NCBI GenBank assembly: GCA_964020155.1
Contig: OZ026565.1
Span: forward strand, 2,493,501-2,557,500
DNA from: Chondrilla cf. caribensis
Lineage: Eukaryota > Porifera > Demospongiae > Chondrillida > Chondrillidae
Direction of reading: 5' to 3'
Length of the DNA: 64,000 bases
Position 1 is the stretch's first letter, and every line of letters begins with the position of its first letter. The notes below the pieces were generated by a model. That model worked only from the letters and a program-made list of their open reading frames with translations. It did no database searches and had not been told where the DNA came from. This document shows, one piece after another, positions 1 through 18,765 of this stretch. The position numbers and the translations under genes were made by a program.

Positions 1-400
1 CTGATTTACGTATGAGTATATAGTGATGGGCAATATTCACATGTCAATGAGAGTATTCAACTAAACGGTCCCCGTCAATAATATATACCCCTGGCCAATA
101 TTCCCTTACTTAGAACTTCGTGACCACCTGGTATATTGGCATCCTCAAACATTTCAACCCCTCTCCATAGACCTCTCAGTAAACTATGCTAATGTGTATA
201 GGTTTATGCAACAGCAAGAAAATGGTATATACGTAGCTAACTTTGCTGCAGTACACCTAGACAGGCTACAGCTATAACACAAAGTACCCAAAACATCAAC
301 AAGTGACCCATGTTTATGTTTAACATTTTTACCACACAATTTAGTCACGAGATCCGGTACCGGTCCAATATATTCTCATCTATAACCCTGGTATACTCAC

Positions 401-6637
<6,237 letters not shown>

Positions 6638-7478
6638 TGCGAATACTTGGATCGAGCGTCGATATCGATCGGCCAAAAATGACAGCAAAAAATGTTCGGT
6701 TTACAACGTAACTATAATATATCCTTACACTTTGTGCCACTTATTATATGAACACGAATACCATGCAGCGTGCAAAATGCAATTAGGAGTGGAGGTCAGG
6801 AAACCACAGTACAACAAAGTGTGTAAAAATGTTTATTACGCTTGAATGCTCATAAATATTATTGTAGAGTCAGTCTCTGAAGCACTTCATGTACACTCAT
6901 TCATTTCAGGTGATTCAGGTGAGGCTTATGGCTTATTAGGCTACCGCATTGTATTGAATTATTTCTATTCATAATCTTATTATAATACACTGCATACATG
7001 TTTATTTGTGAAAGTGATACAGAAGAGGGTCACTATATATGGCTACAAAATGGTGGAATTTTGGAGTTGAATTCAATCAACCAATACTAGTGGTATAATT
7101 ATAATTGCACATCACGTGGTGGAGCATGCAATTCATTAAATCAACCAATAATAGTGGAATAGTGAAATTATGATGAATATTCCTCATATTCATCATAATT
7201 ATATAACTCAGAGGCGGGTTATAATTATTACATTTCATTTAAAAAATGAAAATTAATTATATATTATGATACCATGATAACATTAGATATGCAATTATTT
7301 GATTATTAATACTGAAATATCATAGCTAGTGTCAACCATATTATTTATTTAAATAACATTATAATAGAATAATATGAATACCATGTGCACTCTTAATAAA
7401 AAGAAAACCATAAAAAAAGAAAAATAAATGTCATTTAGTGGCTAAAACACACAAATACTATAATAATATTATTATAAC
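6638..7478. other. Spacer between the two plexin units
   Basis: Strongly AT-rich spacer that must hold the copy A promoter and the copy B 3' end. A perfect 15-bp inverted repeat with a 5-base loop lies at 7166-7200. No open reading frame is convincing. Confidence 0.6.
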
Positions 7479-8278
7479 TCAGGAGTTGAATACTGACCCC
7501 TTATTCTCTAGAGCTGCTGTCTCACAGTTGAGTCCCCTCATGGTGACATGATCGGGTGGAAGCATACCAACTGGTGGGAGGTCGTACGCTGGGTTCTTGG
7601 TCAATTGGACATTCATCGATTGATCAGGATCAACATTGATGTACATACGGCTCTCATCAACCTCACTGGTCCTCACCTCACACTCCCCATCAGATGGTGT
7701 CTGCTGGATGGTCTGGTTTGGTGGTTCCTGGCTGGTGACCACTGGTGGAGGTAGGGGGTCGTTCCCACTCATATCCATGTATTGTTCAGGGTCATTCTCC
7801 TCATTCTGCACTCCAGGGTTTATGAAAGTCTCTCCTCCATCCATCACCTCGTACTCCTCAACTTCCTCCACCTCTACATATCCATCAGCATCCTTCACTT
7901 GTTCATACTCTTCGTCTTTAACGTCACTGTAATAGTTGGCAGGTGCTCCCTTGCCTTGAAATAGCTCTACAACTGTGTACATATATTATGTGAAAACACT
8001 ACTGTAACACTAAATGCTTTAAAACTACATGATTATTTAATATTCTTTTAAGTTAGTTACAGACTATTTTATCACAACTATATGCATCAAACAGTACAGA
8101 ACATTACAGAATGCACACCTTTCATTTGAGAGTACTCCACAACCACTTGAGAAGCCATGTTCTCCACTTGTTGTTTGAGTTCTTCTTGTCTCTTCAGATT
8201 CATCTCTTGTTCTCTTTCAATTCTTTCTTGTAGCTTAATTGCATGAGCTTCTGCTTTCATCTCATTTTTCTTGTAGCA
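7479..8278 (-). CDS. Coiled-coil juxtamembrane and phosphotyrosine-motif tail exons of the plexin unit
   Basis: Two exons, 8119-8278 and 7479-7972, join in phase 1 and end at a TGA (7479-7481). The first begins CYKKNEMKAEAH and is Lys/Glu/Gln-rich, with a pattern (QVENMASQVVVEYSQMK) resembling the coiled segment after the plexin membrane helix. The second is a 165-codon acidic tail with tyrosines in recognisable docking contexts: YEVM and YMDM (PI3K SH2 type), YINV (Grb2 type), NPAYDL (PTB type), plus YSDV, YEQV and YVEV. No RasGAP-like sequence is present here or in the ~840 bases before the next gene. These exons lie downstream of copy B and upstream of copy A, so by position they are the 3' end of B. 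The membrane helix is unresolved: a hydrophobic stretch (TIIIIVPVVY) lies near 8350-8376, and another (MILIFLIFCCV) sits in a different frame just before the CYKK exon. Confidence 0.6.
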
Positions 8279-8742
8279 CTGCACACACAGCAGAAGATCA
8301 GGAAAATCAAAATCATGCAAAAACTATCAATCCACATACGTCTATATACTACTGGGACTATGATGATGATTGTATCCACTGTATACTCCTACGTACCAAT
8401 TGGGACACCATCACGTCCACCAACAACGACCTGTGGATTATAATGAAATTCATCAAATAGAGTACATGTGTACATTTAGTGTACGTGGATATGTATATTA
8501 GTACTTGTATCCTGGTTGAGGGGAGGATCAAAGAGAAATCTGTGCGTACATAAGCCATGTAGCATAAGTTAGTGATACAGCACAGGTCACCGGACAGGTA
8601 TCATTGTTAGGATTAATAATTGCGTGAGAACAAGGCAGGATATTAGTTAACACATTTTTATTGCATACAATATGTTGTATTGAGCCATGCACATATTTGC
8701 TGTATAAAATGTCTATCAATCACCACATCGGGATACAAGTTA

Positions 8743-8866
8743 GTTATATCCAGCCTAGGTGTGCTGCAGCAGATAAAGTGCTAACAAATTACCTCGGGCT
8801 TCACCCTCGATAATCAATTAGCACTTTATATCTGCTGCAGCACACCTATAGGCAGGATATATAACT
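8743..8866. repeat. Small fold-back repeat
   Basis: GTTATATCC...GGTGTGCTGCAGCAGATAA is followed after ~35 bases by its imperfect inverse. The loop contains a further short hairpin (CTCGGGCTTCACCCTCGA). Within an intron of plexin copy B. Confidence 0.6.
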
Positions 8867-8900
8867 ATTACATGCACATTCATGCATGTGGACTATGTTT

Positions 8901-8938
<38 letters not shown>

Positions 8939-8964
8939 ATACTACTACAGTACTATTACTACTA
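8901..8964. repeat. (TAC)n microsatellite
   Basis: TACTAC repeats with a few interruptions inside an intron of plexin copy B. Confidence 0.9.
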
Positions 8965-9003
8965 CTATAATTTCTATTATATATCATACAAGGTAATAAT
9001 TAA

Positions 9004-9254
9004 CACCTTCCATTTCGTAATGCACATTTCCATTATAAAAGGAATCAGGCTTGGGTCCACAAATTTGCAAGCCCACAAAGATCAAAAGGGGATCAAATCA
9101 TGTTTACACATTCAAAACACAAAACAAATAACAATAATCAATGTGTTCAATAAACTTGCAGCTGTTACAGCTGATGCCTCTATGGGTTTACAAATTTGTG
9201 GACCCATGCCTGATTCCTTTTATAATGGAAATGTACATTACAAAATGGAAGGTG
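9004..9254. mobile_element. 251-bp TTAA-flanked inverted-repeat element
   Basis: About 75 bases at each end are near-perfect inverted copies (CACCTTCCATTT... and ...AAATGGAAGGTG), bounded by TTAA on both sides (9000-9003, 9255-9258). TTAA flanks suggest a piggyBac-type non-autonomous element. Within an intron of plexin copy B. Confidence 0.65.
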
Positions 9255-9264
9255 TTAATTGAGG

Positions 9265-9266
<2 letters not shown>

Positions 9267-9330
<64 letters not shown>

Positions 9331-9356
9331 CGCACACACAAACACGCACACACACA

Positions 9357-9433
<77 letters not shown>
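9267..9433. repeat. (CA)n tract beside an IPT exon of plexin copy B
   Basis: Two CA runs separated by CAAACACGC units, directly after the donor of the exon at 9444-9590. Confidence 0.95.
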
Positions 9434-9436
<3 letters not shown>

Positions 9437-11732
9437 TACTCACAATAACAGGTGCTGAGGTCCTTCCACCTGGTCTAGTTTGTGGAGGTGTACAGGCTAC
9501 ACTGTCCTCAGTGATCCTGACCACAGGACATGGTTCTCCACCAACAGTGATGTTGTAGTCTGCTTCTCTCACATTATCCAGATTTGACCCCTGTGTATGC
9601 ATATAATATTATACAAACCCTCAATTATTAGCCAAAATATGGCATTAGACACCTCATTCTAACTAGGTGTACCTACAGCAATGTGCTCAGACCTCCCTAC
9701 AGACAGATGTAGATCTTGTGATATCGCAAACATATTTTGACACAATTATGAATGTGTAAAATGGATGTAGCAATGGTACCCTTCCAATGTCTTCAATGAC
9801 AGGTTGACAAATGCAACTGTTCAATGGCAAAAATCAAAAAAAAAAAAAAAAAAAAAAAAAACGCTATGCAAAAGGTTGAAAATAATTGCTTAGAAAGCTT
9901 AGATTGCTTCAAGGTACCTAATGTATGACTAGCGATGGGCAATATCCACTTGTCAATGACAGTATTCAACTAAAATATCTCCATTGATACCCTAGCTCAA
10001 CATCCCAATATTCCCTTGCTTAGAACTGCATGACCACCTACAATTGTAAGCTTGAACATTTTCAACCCCTCTCTGTAGACCTCACAATAACCTGTGCTAG
10101 TCTATAGGTATGCATCAGCAAGAAAAAAACTGGTAGGCAACATTATCACTGCTGTAGTACACCTGGACAGGCTACAGCTATAACACAGAGTAACCAAAAC
10201 ATGAGGTCTGGTTGCATGTACATGTATTCCTTAGCTTAGATTATAATCCTGGTATACTCACTGATATAGTAAGAAGTATGTTACTGTTCTCTGCATATTG
10301 AGTTGGAGAAGATCCATTGAACACAGGATCAGCTACTGCTCTCAGAGGTTGGACTGAGGACAGACTAGACAGTACTTGACCATCAAATGTCAATGAATAG
10401 TCCAGACTTGCACCACTAGTGACATTGGTCAGTTCAGGAATCATACACAATAGCTGAGTGAGTGAAACCACTGTACAGGTCTTTAAGGAGAAAGTAAATT
10501 ATGTATGCCTATACAACACTCACTGTGCTTACAAGATGTACTATAATGTATGTACACTAAAGTATAGGGTCATCAGTGCAGTATGATTGTACAGACTCCA
10601 CTCACCACATTGACCAGCTGAACACCAGCTGCAGTGAGTGTCAACATTGGAGACACAGCAGCATCCAGGTTGGTACCAACAATAATCAGAGGAACTCCAC
10701 CACTGGAGGGGGCATGTAACCAACCACAACAGCTTGTAACCAACAGGAAGTGAACAACACCATCACAACACTCACCCTTGAAGTAGACTCTCCTCCTGAC
10801 CAACATCGACACTGTCAAATAGTCCACTGAACACAGGTAGGAGGTACTCCAACTGAACATTACCATTAGAATAGACATTGCCGTCAATGTTGACAAAGAT
10901 AGTCCCTCTCTGACCACTTGATACAGAGCTTGATACATCAACTGTTCTACACAAGATGTGAGTGGAGTTGATCACACTGTATGGAGGGAGAGTGGGAAGG
11001 ACTGTGTCCTGGGGTTAAGGTTCAATGATGGGATCTGTACTTACATCACATCACTCAGGGGCAGTGTTGATGACGTCTGTCTCTTTCTTGATGAATTAAA
11101 CACTACAGCTACACTGGTTTGCTCAATATTACCAATGTCTAGATCCACACCTATCACAGATATGGTACTGCCTCCTCTAATGGGACTCTTGAGAGGCATC
11201 ACCATGGTTATCATAGGAGTGGTATATCTGTACCTTCCTGCATTATGAGGAACTTCACCACTGCGACTGAGAGTCACACCTACTTCTCCTTCAGATGTTG
11301 TTGGAGGAACAACACACGTTAGACGGCCGTGAGTACTTGAGTTTATTGGACACTCTCTCCCACCAATCTGAATAGTGACGTTCTCTCTAGGATAGGCACC
11401 AACATTACTTAGTCTACCTCTGATAGTGTAGAGAGTACCATGCACCTTCAACAGGACCAGCCGTTGGAGAGGTCTGGAATGGATGAGGATAGGATGCTAC
11501 ACTATAACCACCCAATACATACATTCACAAGGTCGACGCTTATTGTACAAACCTCATCAAATATCGGAGTTGGACACTGGTCAAAGTTTGGTGATTCAAC
11601 AAGAGAACCTGGACTGCAGGTCAGTGTGGACAGCATACAAGATCCACCACTAGCAGTGGTACAGTAGGCACAATTGAAGTTGTCGTTCAGTCCAATACAA
11701 CTAGAGCAGTCTGCAGCAAGCTCTGGACAGCT

Positions 11733-12410
11733 CAGGGCCGGCGCAACTGGTACGGCTACTACGGCCATGGCCGTACCACTTTTGACCATGGCCTTAAAAA
11801 ATTAAAATGTCACTAACATGGCATCAACCATAGATACTCGACCTCTATGCATCAACCAAAGATATGATAACCTTAACTGAATATTATTAGTCTAACATTG
11901 GTAAATGTAACATTGGCCCCCTTACAGAGAATTTCGTTCACAATTTCTTTCAAACTAAGCTTCATTATCTGATACTATGCTCGAAGTCGCCATGATGTCT
12001 ATTGCGCAACTTCTAAAACGCCGATTTTGAATGCCGAGACTAAGAAATTTGGCTGAAATTCGTGCGCTGAAGCTTCGTCGAAAGCGATAACTTCAGCGAA
12101 GGCTCTTCTGAACCTAAAAAAGACGCCATTACCACGTGAAACAGTAAAATTAATACAGATATGCCTCATTCATTTTTGTATAGCCACACACGTCTAATAA
12201 TTTTAGTTTTATAATAATAATATTATTGTTATGAAAAATAGAAGGGCGGTCAGAAATTTTAGCAGGGTATAGGGTGCCCTGCTAAAATGGCCTGGGGGAA
12301 ACACTGGACCGTATAATGATGCATCTAATTTCGTGTCATGTGAATGCTAACATGATTCACTATGCTACGCTGATGGCCGTACCACTACCGCAGAGCTTGC
12401 TCCGGCCCTG
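11733..12410. mobile_element. 678-bp element with CAGGGCCGG ends, inserted in a coding exon
   Basis: Terminal inverted repeats CAGGGCCGGC... and ...TCCGGCCCTG, with a subterminal GGTACGGC/GCCGTACC pair. The flanking direct repeat is CAGCT (11728-11732 and 12411-12415). Copy A carries GGACAGCTGTAGAG uninterrupted at 1920-1933. It splits the third PSI exon of plexin copy B. I see no transposase frame inside. Confidence 0.8.
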
Positions 12411-13629
12411 CAGCTGTAGAGTACAACTGTATGAACAGACAGACAAGGAAGGGAATGAGAGGATGACAACAGTACATGTGAGGATGACCAGTGACACATA
12501 CAAAGAACCCATACAAATGGGTATCAGTACATGTAAACAACAAACAAACAATAAACATTGAAGTGTACATTCACACAACAAACCTCTCTGATCTGTTCTA
12601 CTGCTGGACTCAATAGGAAAGTTCATCATTGTGTTGTTGTTACTCCACAACAGTCTTGGAGGAGACTCAGTCTGGGGTTGTGGGATGGACACAGCACTGT
12701 CAATGTTACAGATAAGGGTAGAGCTGTTGTGGACCACAGCTGGGAAGGTTCTTCCTACATCACTCAGCTCACACTGATAGGAGTACCCAACAGGCTGGAT
12801 GTACAAGACAACACATCATCAATGTGTACATTAGACAATACAACTCATGCCAACACTCACTGGTGATATCAGATTCTGTGGATTCAGTATCCAGGACACA
12901 TTTGGTAGGGAGAGACCTTCGTGAAGGTAGTACCTACCGTCATCAGTACTGGAAGGTAGAACACGTGGACATGATCCACTGGTGCTCTGGTGAGGGAGAG
13001 GACAAGGAAGCAACAAGTGATTGGAGATAGGAAATATCTACATTGAATGTCAGTACACCACTCACCACTGGACTGGAGCTAAAGTCACCTCCGCTTGTTC
13101 TACAATCAAACTCAACTGGACACCAGTTACAGTTCAAGGAACTCAGACACGCATGAAGAACAACTAAAGAGATGAAGAATAGGTCGTGTACACACAGAGA
13201 GGAAGTAAAGGTGGGTTGGGAGTACTGTACATGAGGTGTACATGCATACACTCACTTGTCTCTCACTGAACAGTCATAGAAAGTCACTCCATCCACAACT
13301 AGCCCGAAATCAATGTTGTGAAGAGTTGACCTCAAAGTGAAGTTCACTGTTTGTGTGTCTACACAAGGAAGCCCAATAATATCCACGTACATAATACAAT
13401 GTATTTTAATATGTTACAATAGCGTATGCATGTAACATGTAGGTTGATATTACTGCGTTCTTTGGATTACATAATGTCTCACACATACAGTACACCTAAT
13501 AAGTACGTACATCAACGGATAACCCCAATATGCAGGGTGAACGGCAGGAGTGCTTTAAACCTTCCTCGTGAACAAACTTAGTTCAGTCAAATAGAAATGA
13601 ATCCAGGTACTATTAGGACTTTCTGTATG

Positions 13630-14175
13630 CAGTGTTGTGGGTAACGCATTACTCTGGTATTTAGTTACGTAATATTATTACACTACTGGTAATCAAGTAA
13701 TATAATGAAATACCTGTCTTGTAACGAATAATATATTACATTAGAAAAGTAACGCACTACTTCAATTGCATCCAATACTGATATTGGCTATAAATATAGT
13801 AATAAACAAAACAAAAGGCTTATTTTAAGGAGAAACATACATTCAATGGCTGTAAACTGACCCTCTCACCCACTAGTCATGGTTTCCTAGTTTATGTGCT
13901 GACCGAGAGTGACTCAATGTATTGTGCAACCAACCACATGATTTCAACAAACACGAGTTGGCAAGGGTACACAGAAAGATTGGAGACATGTGTACGAAAA
14001 CTGCTTTCTTTGGGTGGAAATATTATGTATCATTATGTATGTCAATGTAATATGTAATATTATTACTAGTTACATTTGATATTAAGTAATATGTAACTGT
14101 AACGAATTACATCAATGAAAAGTAATATGTAATAAGTAGTGTGATTACTTTTCAAAAGTAACGACCCCAACACTG
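13630..14175. mobile_element. 546-bp hAT-like non-autonomous element
   Basis: Ends CAGTGTTG and CAACACTG, with repeated GTAACG/TTACTTTT blocks facing inward, flanked by the direct repeat CTGTATG (13623-13629 and 14176-14182). Plexin copy A has the uninterrupted site near 3127. Lies in the intron between exons 5 and 6 of plexin copy B. Confidence 0.75.
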
Positions 14176-15022
14176 CTGTATGAGAGGAGATATCCCATCC
14201 ATGACTAAAAATGTCAAATGAGAAAACCAGCTTACACATCAATTTGTTATGGTTACGCATGATGATAACAAAATTTATGGAGGTGAATTTAAATAGGATT
14301 TTCATGGTTACTATGGTAACACACACCTTTAACTACACAACAGAGAATGTGAGGATACAGCTGTGATATCCTGCTACCACCATGGGTAGCAAAGGAATGC
14401 TACTTGATGTTGGACTGACTACATTAAACTGAACTGACTACATTAGGGTCACTACCATTTATCACTCTACATTCTTTGCAAATATTTGACAATTTTGAGT
14501 CTATGATCTGTGAAATATACTTGTACTGCACACATCATGGGAAATCTGCTTGTTGTACATATTTACAATGACTTTTACACTCATACACTCCGTATATTAT
14601 GTACATAGCATGATATTGTGTACATTGAAGAATACACTATGTAAACATACTGCTATACCCACCTTCTCCCACAAAGGATGGTATATTTGGTACACTACAA
14701 GAGAACAAGTCTCCACTGACTGTTGTTAGTTCTCCACTACCAAAACCACCAAACACACACTGAAAGGACTCTCCAGACAGAGAACTGGGAAGGTTGGTAA
14801 TGGTTACATGCAGGCTACATTGATAGAGAGGTACGTACAAGTTGAAGTATTACATATAGGGACACTGCACACACACGATGACATATTTATTACAGAGGAC
14901 TAGAATAATTGAGATGGTTCCAGTTTGCATAAGAGTAGATGAACAAGTGTACTTATAACACACATGACCATACAAAAAGCTATACTAACACAAACAGACA
15001 CACATGGCATGGAGCATCACGC

Positions 15023-15044
15023 AAACACACACACATACACACAC

Positions 15045-15090
<46 letters not shown>

Positions 15091-15118
15091 ACACATACAC
15101 ACACATACACACACACAG
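15023..15118. repeat. (CA)n tract in a plexin copy B intron
   Basis: CA repeats with ACACAT variants in the intron between exons 4 and 5. Confidence 0.9.
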
Positions 15119-15538
15119 GTGCACACACACACTACACATTTAAAATGTAAAGACACTATCTAACTTTATTCTTATACCCTAACTTGTACAAGCACAGGTT
15201 CTTAACAACAGTTTGGGGTTCCCTTGAACAAGTTTACTATTATACGAGGAGTGTTTACAAACTCACAATAGTTTGCTGTCCTCTTGAATACGACTTGACA
15301 TCTCCCGATATGGATTCAGCTGATAATATCTCAACAGTAAGACACTGTCCACTATCTTGGATCCACCTCAGAGACCTACTACTGTTGGCACATTGGCTAC
15401 TTCTGCTACACTTGTTCTCAACATGGCACCAACCACATAGTCTACCTCCACTTGTAGTACATGAACTACAATCAGTGAAGTTGGAGCATTCCTCAACAGG
15501 GAGACGGTAGACCTAGATGTGGAGGAATGGAGGACAGT

Positions 15539-15575
15539 ATGTGTGTGTGTGTGTGTGCGTGTGTGCGTGCGTGTT

Positions 15576-15606
<31 letters not shown>

Positions 15607-15670
15607 GTGCGTGTGTGTGTGTTTGTGCGTGTGTGCGTGTGTGTGTTTGTGTGTTTGTGTGTGTGTGTGT

Positions 15671-15708
<38 letters not shown>

Positions 15709-15711
15709 ACG

Positions 15712-15740
<29 letters not shown>
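15539..15740. repeat. (TG)n/(TGCG)n tract in plexin copy B
   Basis: Counterpart of 4744-4940, interrupted by TGCG and TTTG units and ending in GTGC repeats. Confidence 0.95.
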
Positions 15741-15742
<2 letters not shown>

Positions 15743-17647
15743 ATACATACACACACAATTCACATGCAGTACATACAAAATGTCACCCGGAGTAACTCAC
15801 TGTAGTCTCAATTACTGCATAAACATAATCAGATCCTCTGGAATATGTCAGGGACTTCACAGATGATGACAAAGACCACGTACGTTCAGGTGAAGGATCA
15901 ACTTTGTTAGCAGTAAAGTTAACAGCTGTGTACTGTACAGGAATACATCATGGATGATGTACTGAACAATGGGACACAACGCAACACTGTACATAGTACC
16001 TTTCTAACTTCTCCTGTAGACAGTCCAGCAAACATCACCACAACTCCATCTACCAGGAACACGTCACTTGAAGACAACACTGTGGAAGAGAAGGAGTTCA
16101 GAGGAGTTTCCACCTGGAGTGGTTGAATTTGTGATGGTGGGCTGTTTACTACTTGTGTGGACAGTCTACCAGGTCAAACATCTCCAAGTCCTGGTATCCC
16201 AGGAAAAACAGCCAGGTCACACTCAGTAATGCTCTGCAGGAGAAAGGTGCACAATCCATCAGATGATAAAAATCAATGGGAGTGGACAATGTATATGTAC
16301 GTATATCATAAAATGAAGACTGTGCAACAGTAATTCACAACACCATTTGACAATATCATAGACTGTAATATAAACTCAAAACTATATGTTAAGTAACAAT
16401 ATATGTTTTCAGCAATACTAAACAGTCTGAATTAATCTATACGTCCAATCCCATTAGTTTTAAGCCTATAATAATATGTTGACGATCAGTGACTTGATGC
16501 AGATTCCACTTACACTGGTATCACATACTCCAATATTGCTACTGATCCATGGAAAAGGCAGTGTTATCATGTTACTCTGACAGTACTGCAGTAATCTTGT
16601 AGCAGTTGAGCCTATACTAGACAGTGGAAAACTACATGTATCAGAAGATCCTTCCTCTGACTCCACTGTCACCAACAACATGGCTTCACTGGCTCTGTTC
16701 TCTACTGTTAAGAAATTGGCATCTAACAAATCACTACTAAAGTCTGATAGTGTTGCACTAACTGTTCCACAGATGAGTTGAATCTCGTACCAGTCGTCCC
16801 ATACTGTAGTGCTATCACATAATCAAATCACTCGAACACGACCTCCACTTGCTTCAACATCGTCTGCGACTATGTACGTGTAGTTACCCACGGTTATTCC
16901 GCTGTGGTTGCAAATCGGTATTCTCAACGTCGGGCACCTCCTGTCTTTCAACGTTTCCGTTGGAAACACTGTATTCGCGATGGTAAAGACGATTATTAAC
17001 ACCGCTGTCGAACAATCCAGACATGACAAAGAACGTCTCTCCACTGCCACCAGTAAACCCTCTGCTGACAGAGTATCTGTTTCCTCTCGGAGCTCCTACT
17101 CCAGTTGATGCAGGTAGTGTCACGTTGACAAGAACATCCAAAGTGGACGAGTTGTAGATCGAACAAGGAGCAGTGTTCACAAGTTGACCACCGCTATTAA
17201 CCGAATTGGCCCAACACACGACGAGTCTACCTTCGTCTCTGGTCAGAGTCATTCCTTCGGGAGACTGTCCTTCGTTCCTGTCCATCTGGATCACTCCACT
17301 CAAGTCTCCATTGAGGAGATAGACCGTGTTGTCGTCCGAGACGAATACGTTACCAGATTTGCTCACTAAGGCGCTTCTGAAGGAGGTTAGGACACTGTTG
17401 GGATTGGATTGACAATCACTTTCTCGAACCAAAAGCAATAACAAAGCGACAAAGAACATCCTTGTTAATCTGTGTCCTACCGCAACCTAATAACACGGTA
17501 TTATGACTATTAGACTGTACTTATTATTTAGTCGAGCTCGTTCTTAGACTAGTAGTTCCTCGATATCACATAATTTCCGGAAAGCTAACCGTGCACGCGT
17601 GCGTGATATGTATTATGATAAAGTCGCTGAGATGGATGGTTTTAGAG

Positions 17648-18087
17648 CATGGTTGCCAACAGTCCAGATATTTCCTGGATTGTCCAGGAAATGACCACCT
17701 TGTCCAGGTGTCCAGGAAAGCTGGTATTTCGTCCAGATTTACCAGGTGCATGATTCTTATGAGGCTTCTGTGTGACACTGTGTAGTGTGGTTAATATATT
17801 GCAAGAAACCATCGTTCAGTTAGCAAGTTAGCTTTTAACATTTTACTTGAGTTACATTTTATTTGGAGGTTGTCATTTGTAGGTTTTTATATAAATGTAA
17901 GCCTCGTATTCTTAATATTGACCATTATCGAGACTTACAACACAGCTACGGAAAGGTTTACATAGTTATTTTTCTGTGAATTGGTCATCTTATTATGAGA
18001 AATACCAATGTCCAGGAAAATGTGGTAAAATCCATGAAATTTGAATTCTTTGTCCAGGAATTCAGGCTGCACTGGTTGGCAACTATG
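17648..18087. mobile_element. 440-bp inverted-repeat element
   Basis: Ends CATGGTTGCCAAC and GTTGGCAACTATG, flanked by TTAGAG direct repeats (17642-17647 and 18088-18093). Several copies of a TCCAGGAAAT/TCCAGG word lie inside. It sits just upstream of plexin copy B, where homology to copy A has already ended. Confidence 0.65.
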
Positions 18088-18606
18088 TTAGAGGAAAGAG
18101 TGACAGAGAGAAGACAGCGTTCATATTATCACAAGCCTGCAGCGTAATGTGGTCAGACAGATTTGGCGTGTATAAGACTCATTATTTTGTAATTGTGATG
18201 GACTAGTGTACTAGATACGTTCTCCATAGTTAATTCTGATGTGTATTGACGTATAGTGCTACATAGGATTAATGGTATATCCTAGCACCTTCAGGTGTGG
18301 TGCACTCGAATAATTATTGATTGATTGATTGAATGATTGTATTAGAATTTTGTATGCAGAATGTACAGAATTTCCAAATAATTTAGTATTCATATGTATA
18401 CTATTAATCAATAATTATTACCGAGCGGTATTAGCGAGGTTAACTGTTTTTGTCGCTTAGGCAATGTACATCTATCGATCTATATCTATATTCATCTATC
18501 TATCTACCTATACATATCTACATCTATATATACAGATTAATACTGATTAAACATTGAAATATACTAACTCCATATTATACATTCAATTATAATATTATAT
18601 TAAGTA

Positions 18607-18765
18607 CACTTTGGGACCATGATTTTAGTCCTTATTACAGAGGTGTCCTCAATTTAGAGGTCACTCAATACACTACAGTACTACACTGGGACACAGAATG
18701 GTGTCCTTATTATAGAGGTTTCTGCAATTCAGAGGTTTTTAATGGAGATGTTCCACTGTATTCCA
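18607..18765. mobile_element. Partial CAGTGGGACC-type miniature element
   Basis: Begins inside the family consensus (CTTTGGGACCATG) and keeps the TTCCACTGTA right end. The left terminal repeat is missing. Confidence 0.5.

Larger units (their letters stand above)
7479..17459 (-). pseudogene. Plexin-like receptor, copy B (decayed tandem duplicate)
   Basis: Exon-by-exon duplicate of copy A: 16514-17459, 16000-16233, 15801-15932, 15267-15512, 14663-14814, 13256-13358, about 12861-13155, 12584-12794, exon 9 split by a transposon (11553-11732 and 12411 to about 12436), 11045-11473, 10776-10976, 10606-10702, 10262-10480, then an IPT exon 9444-9590. Damage relative to A: an 11-base deletion near 16912, an in-frame TGA (CGA in A) near 16827, a TGA in exon 2, four-base TGCA insertions in exons 5 and 10, the transposon in the third PSI exon, and a TAG near 8387, just past the last IPT strand. 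Homology to A stops at the start codon, so the upstream region is not shared. The last two exons (8119-8278, 7479-7972) remain open and have their own entry. Sequencing errors could explain one or two lesions but not all of them. Confidence 0.8.

Noticed and set aside
16900..16930. The 11-base difference in the plexin copy B Sema exon as a tiny intron
   Set aside because: It is a deletion relative to copy A, far below any workable intron size, and a nonsense codon follows downstream.
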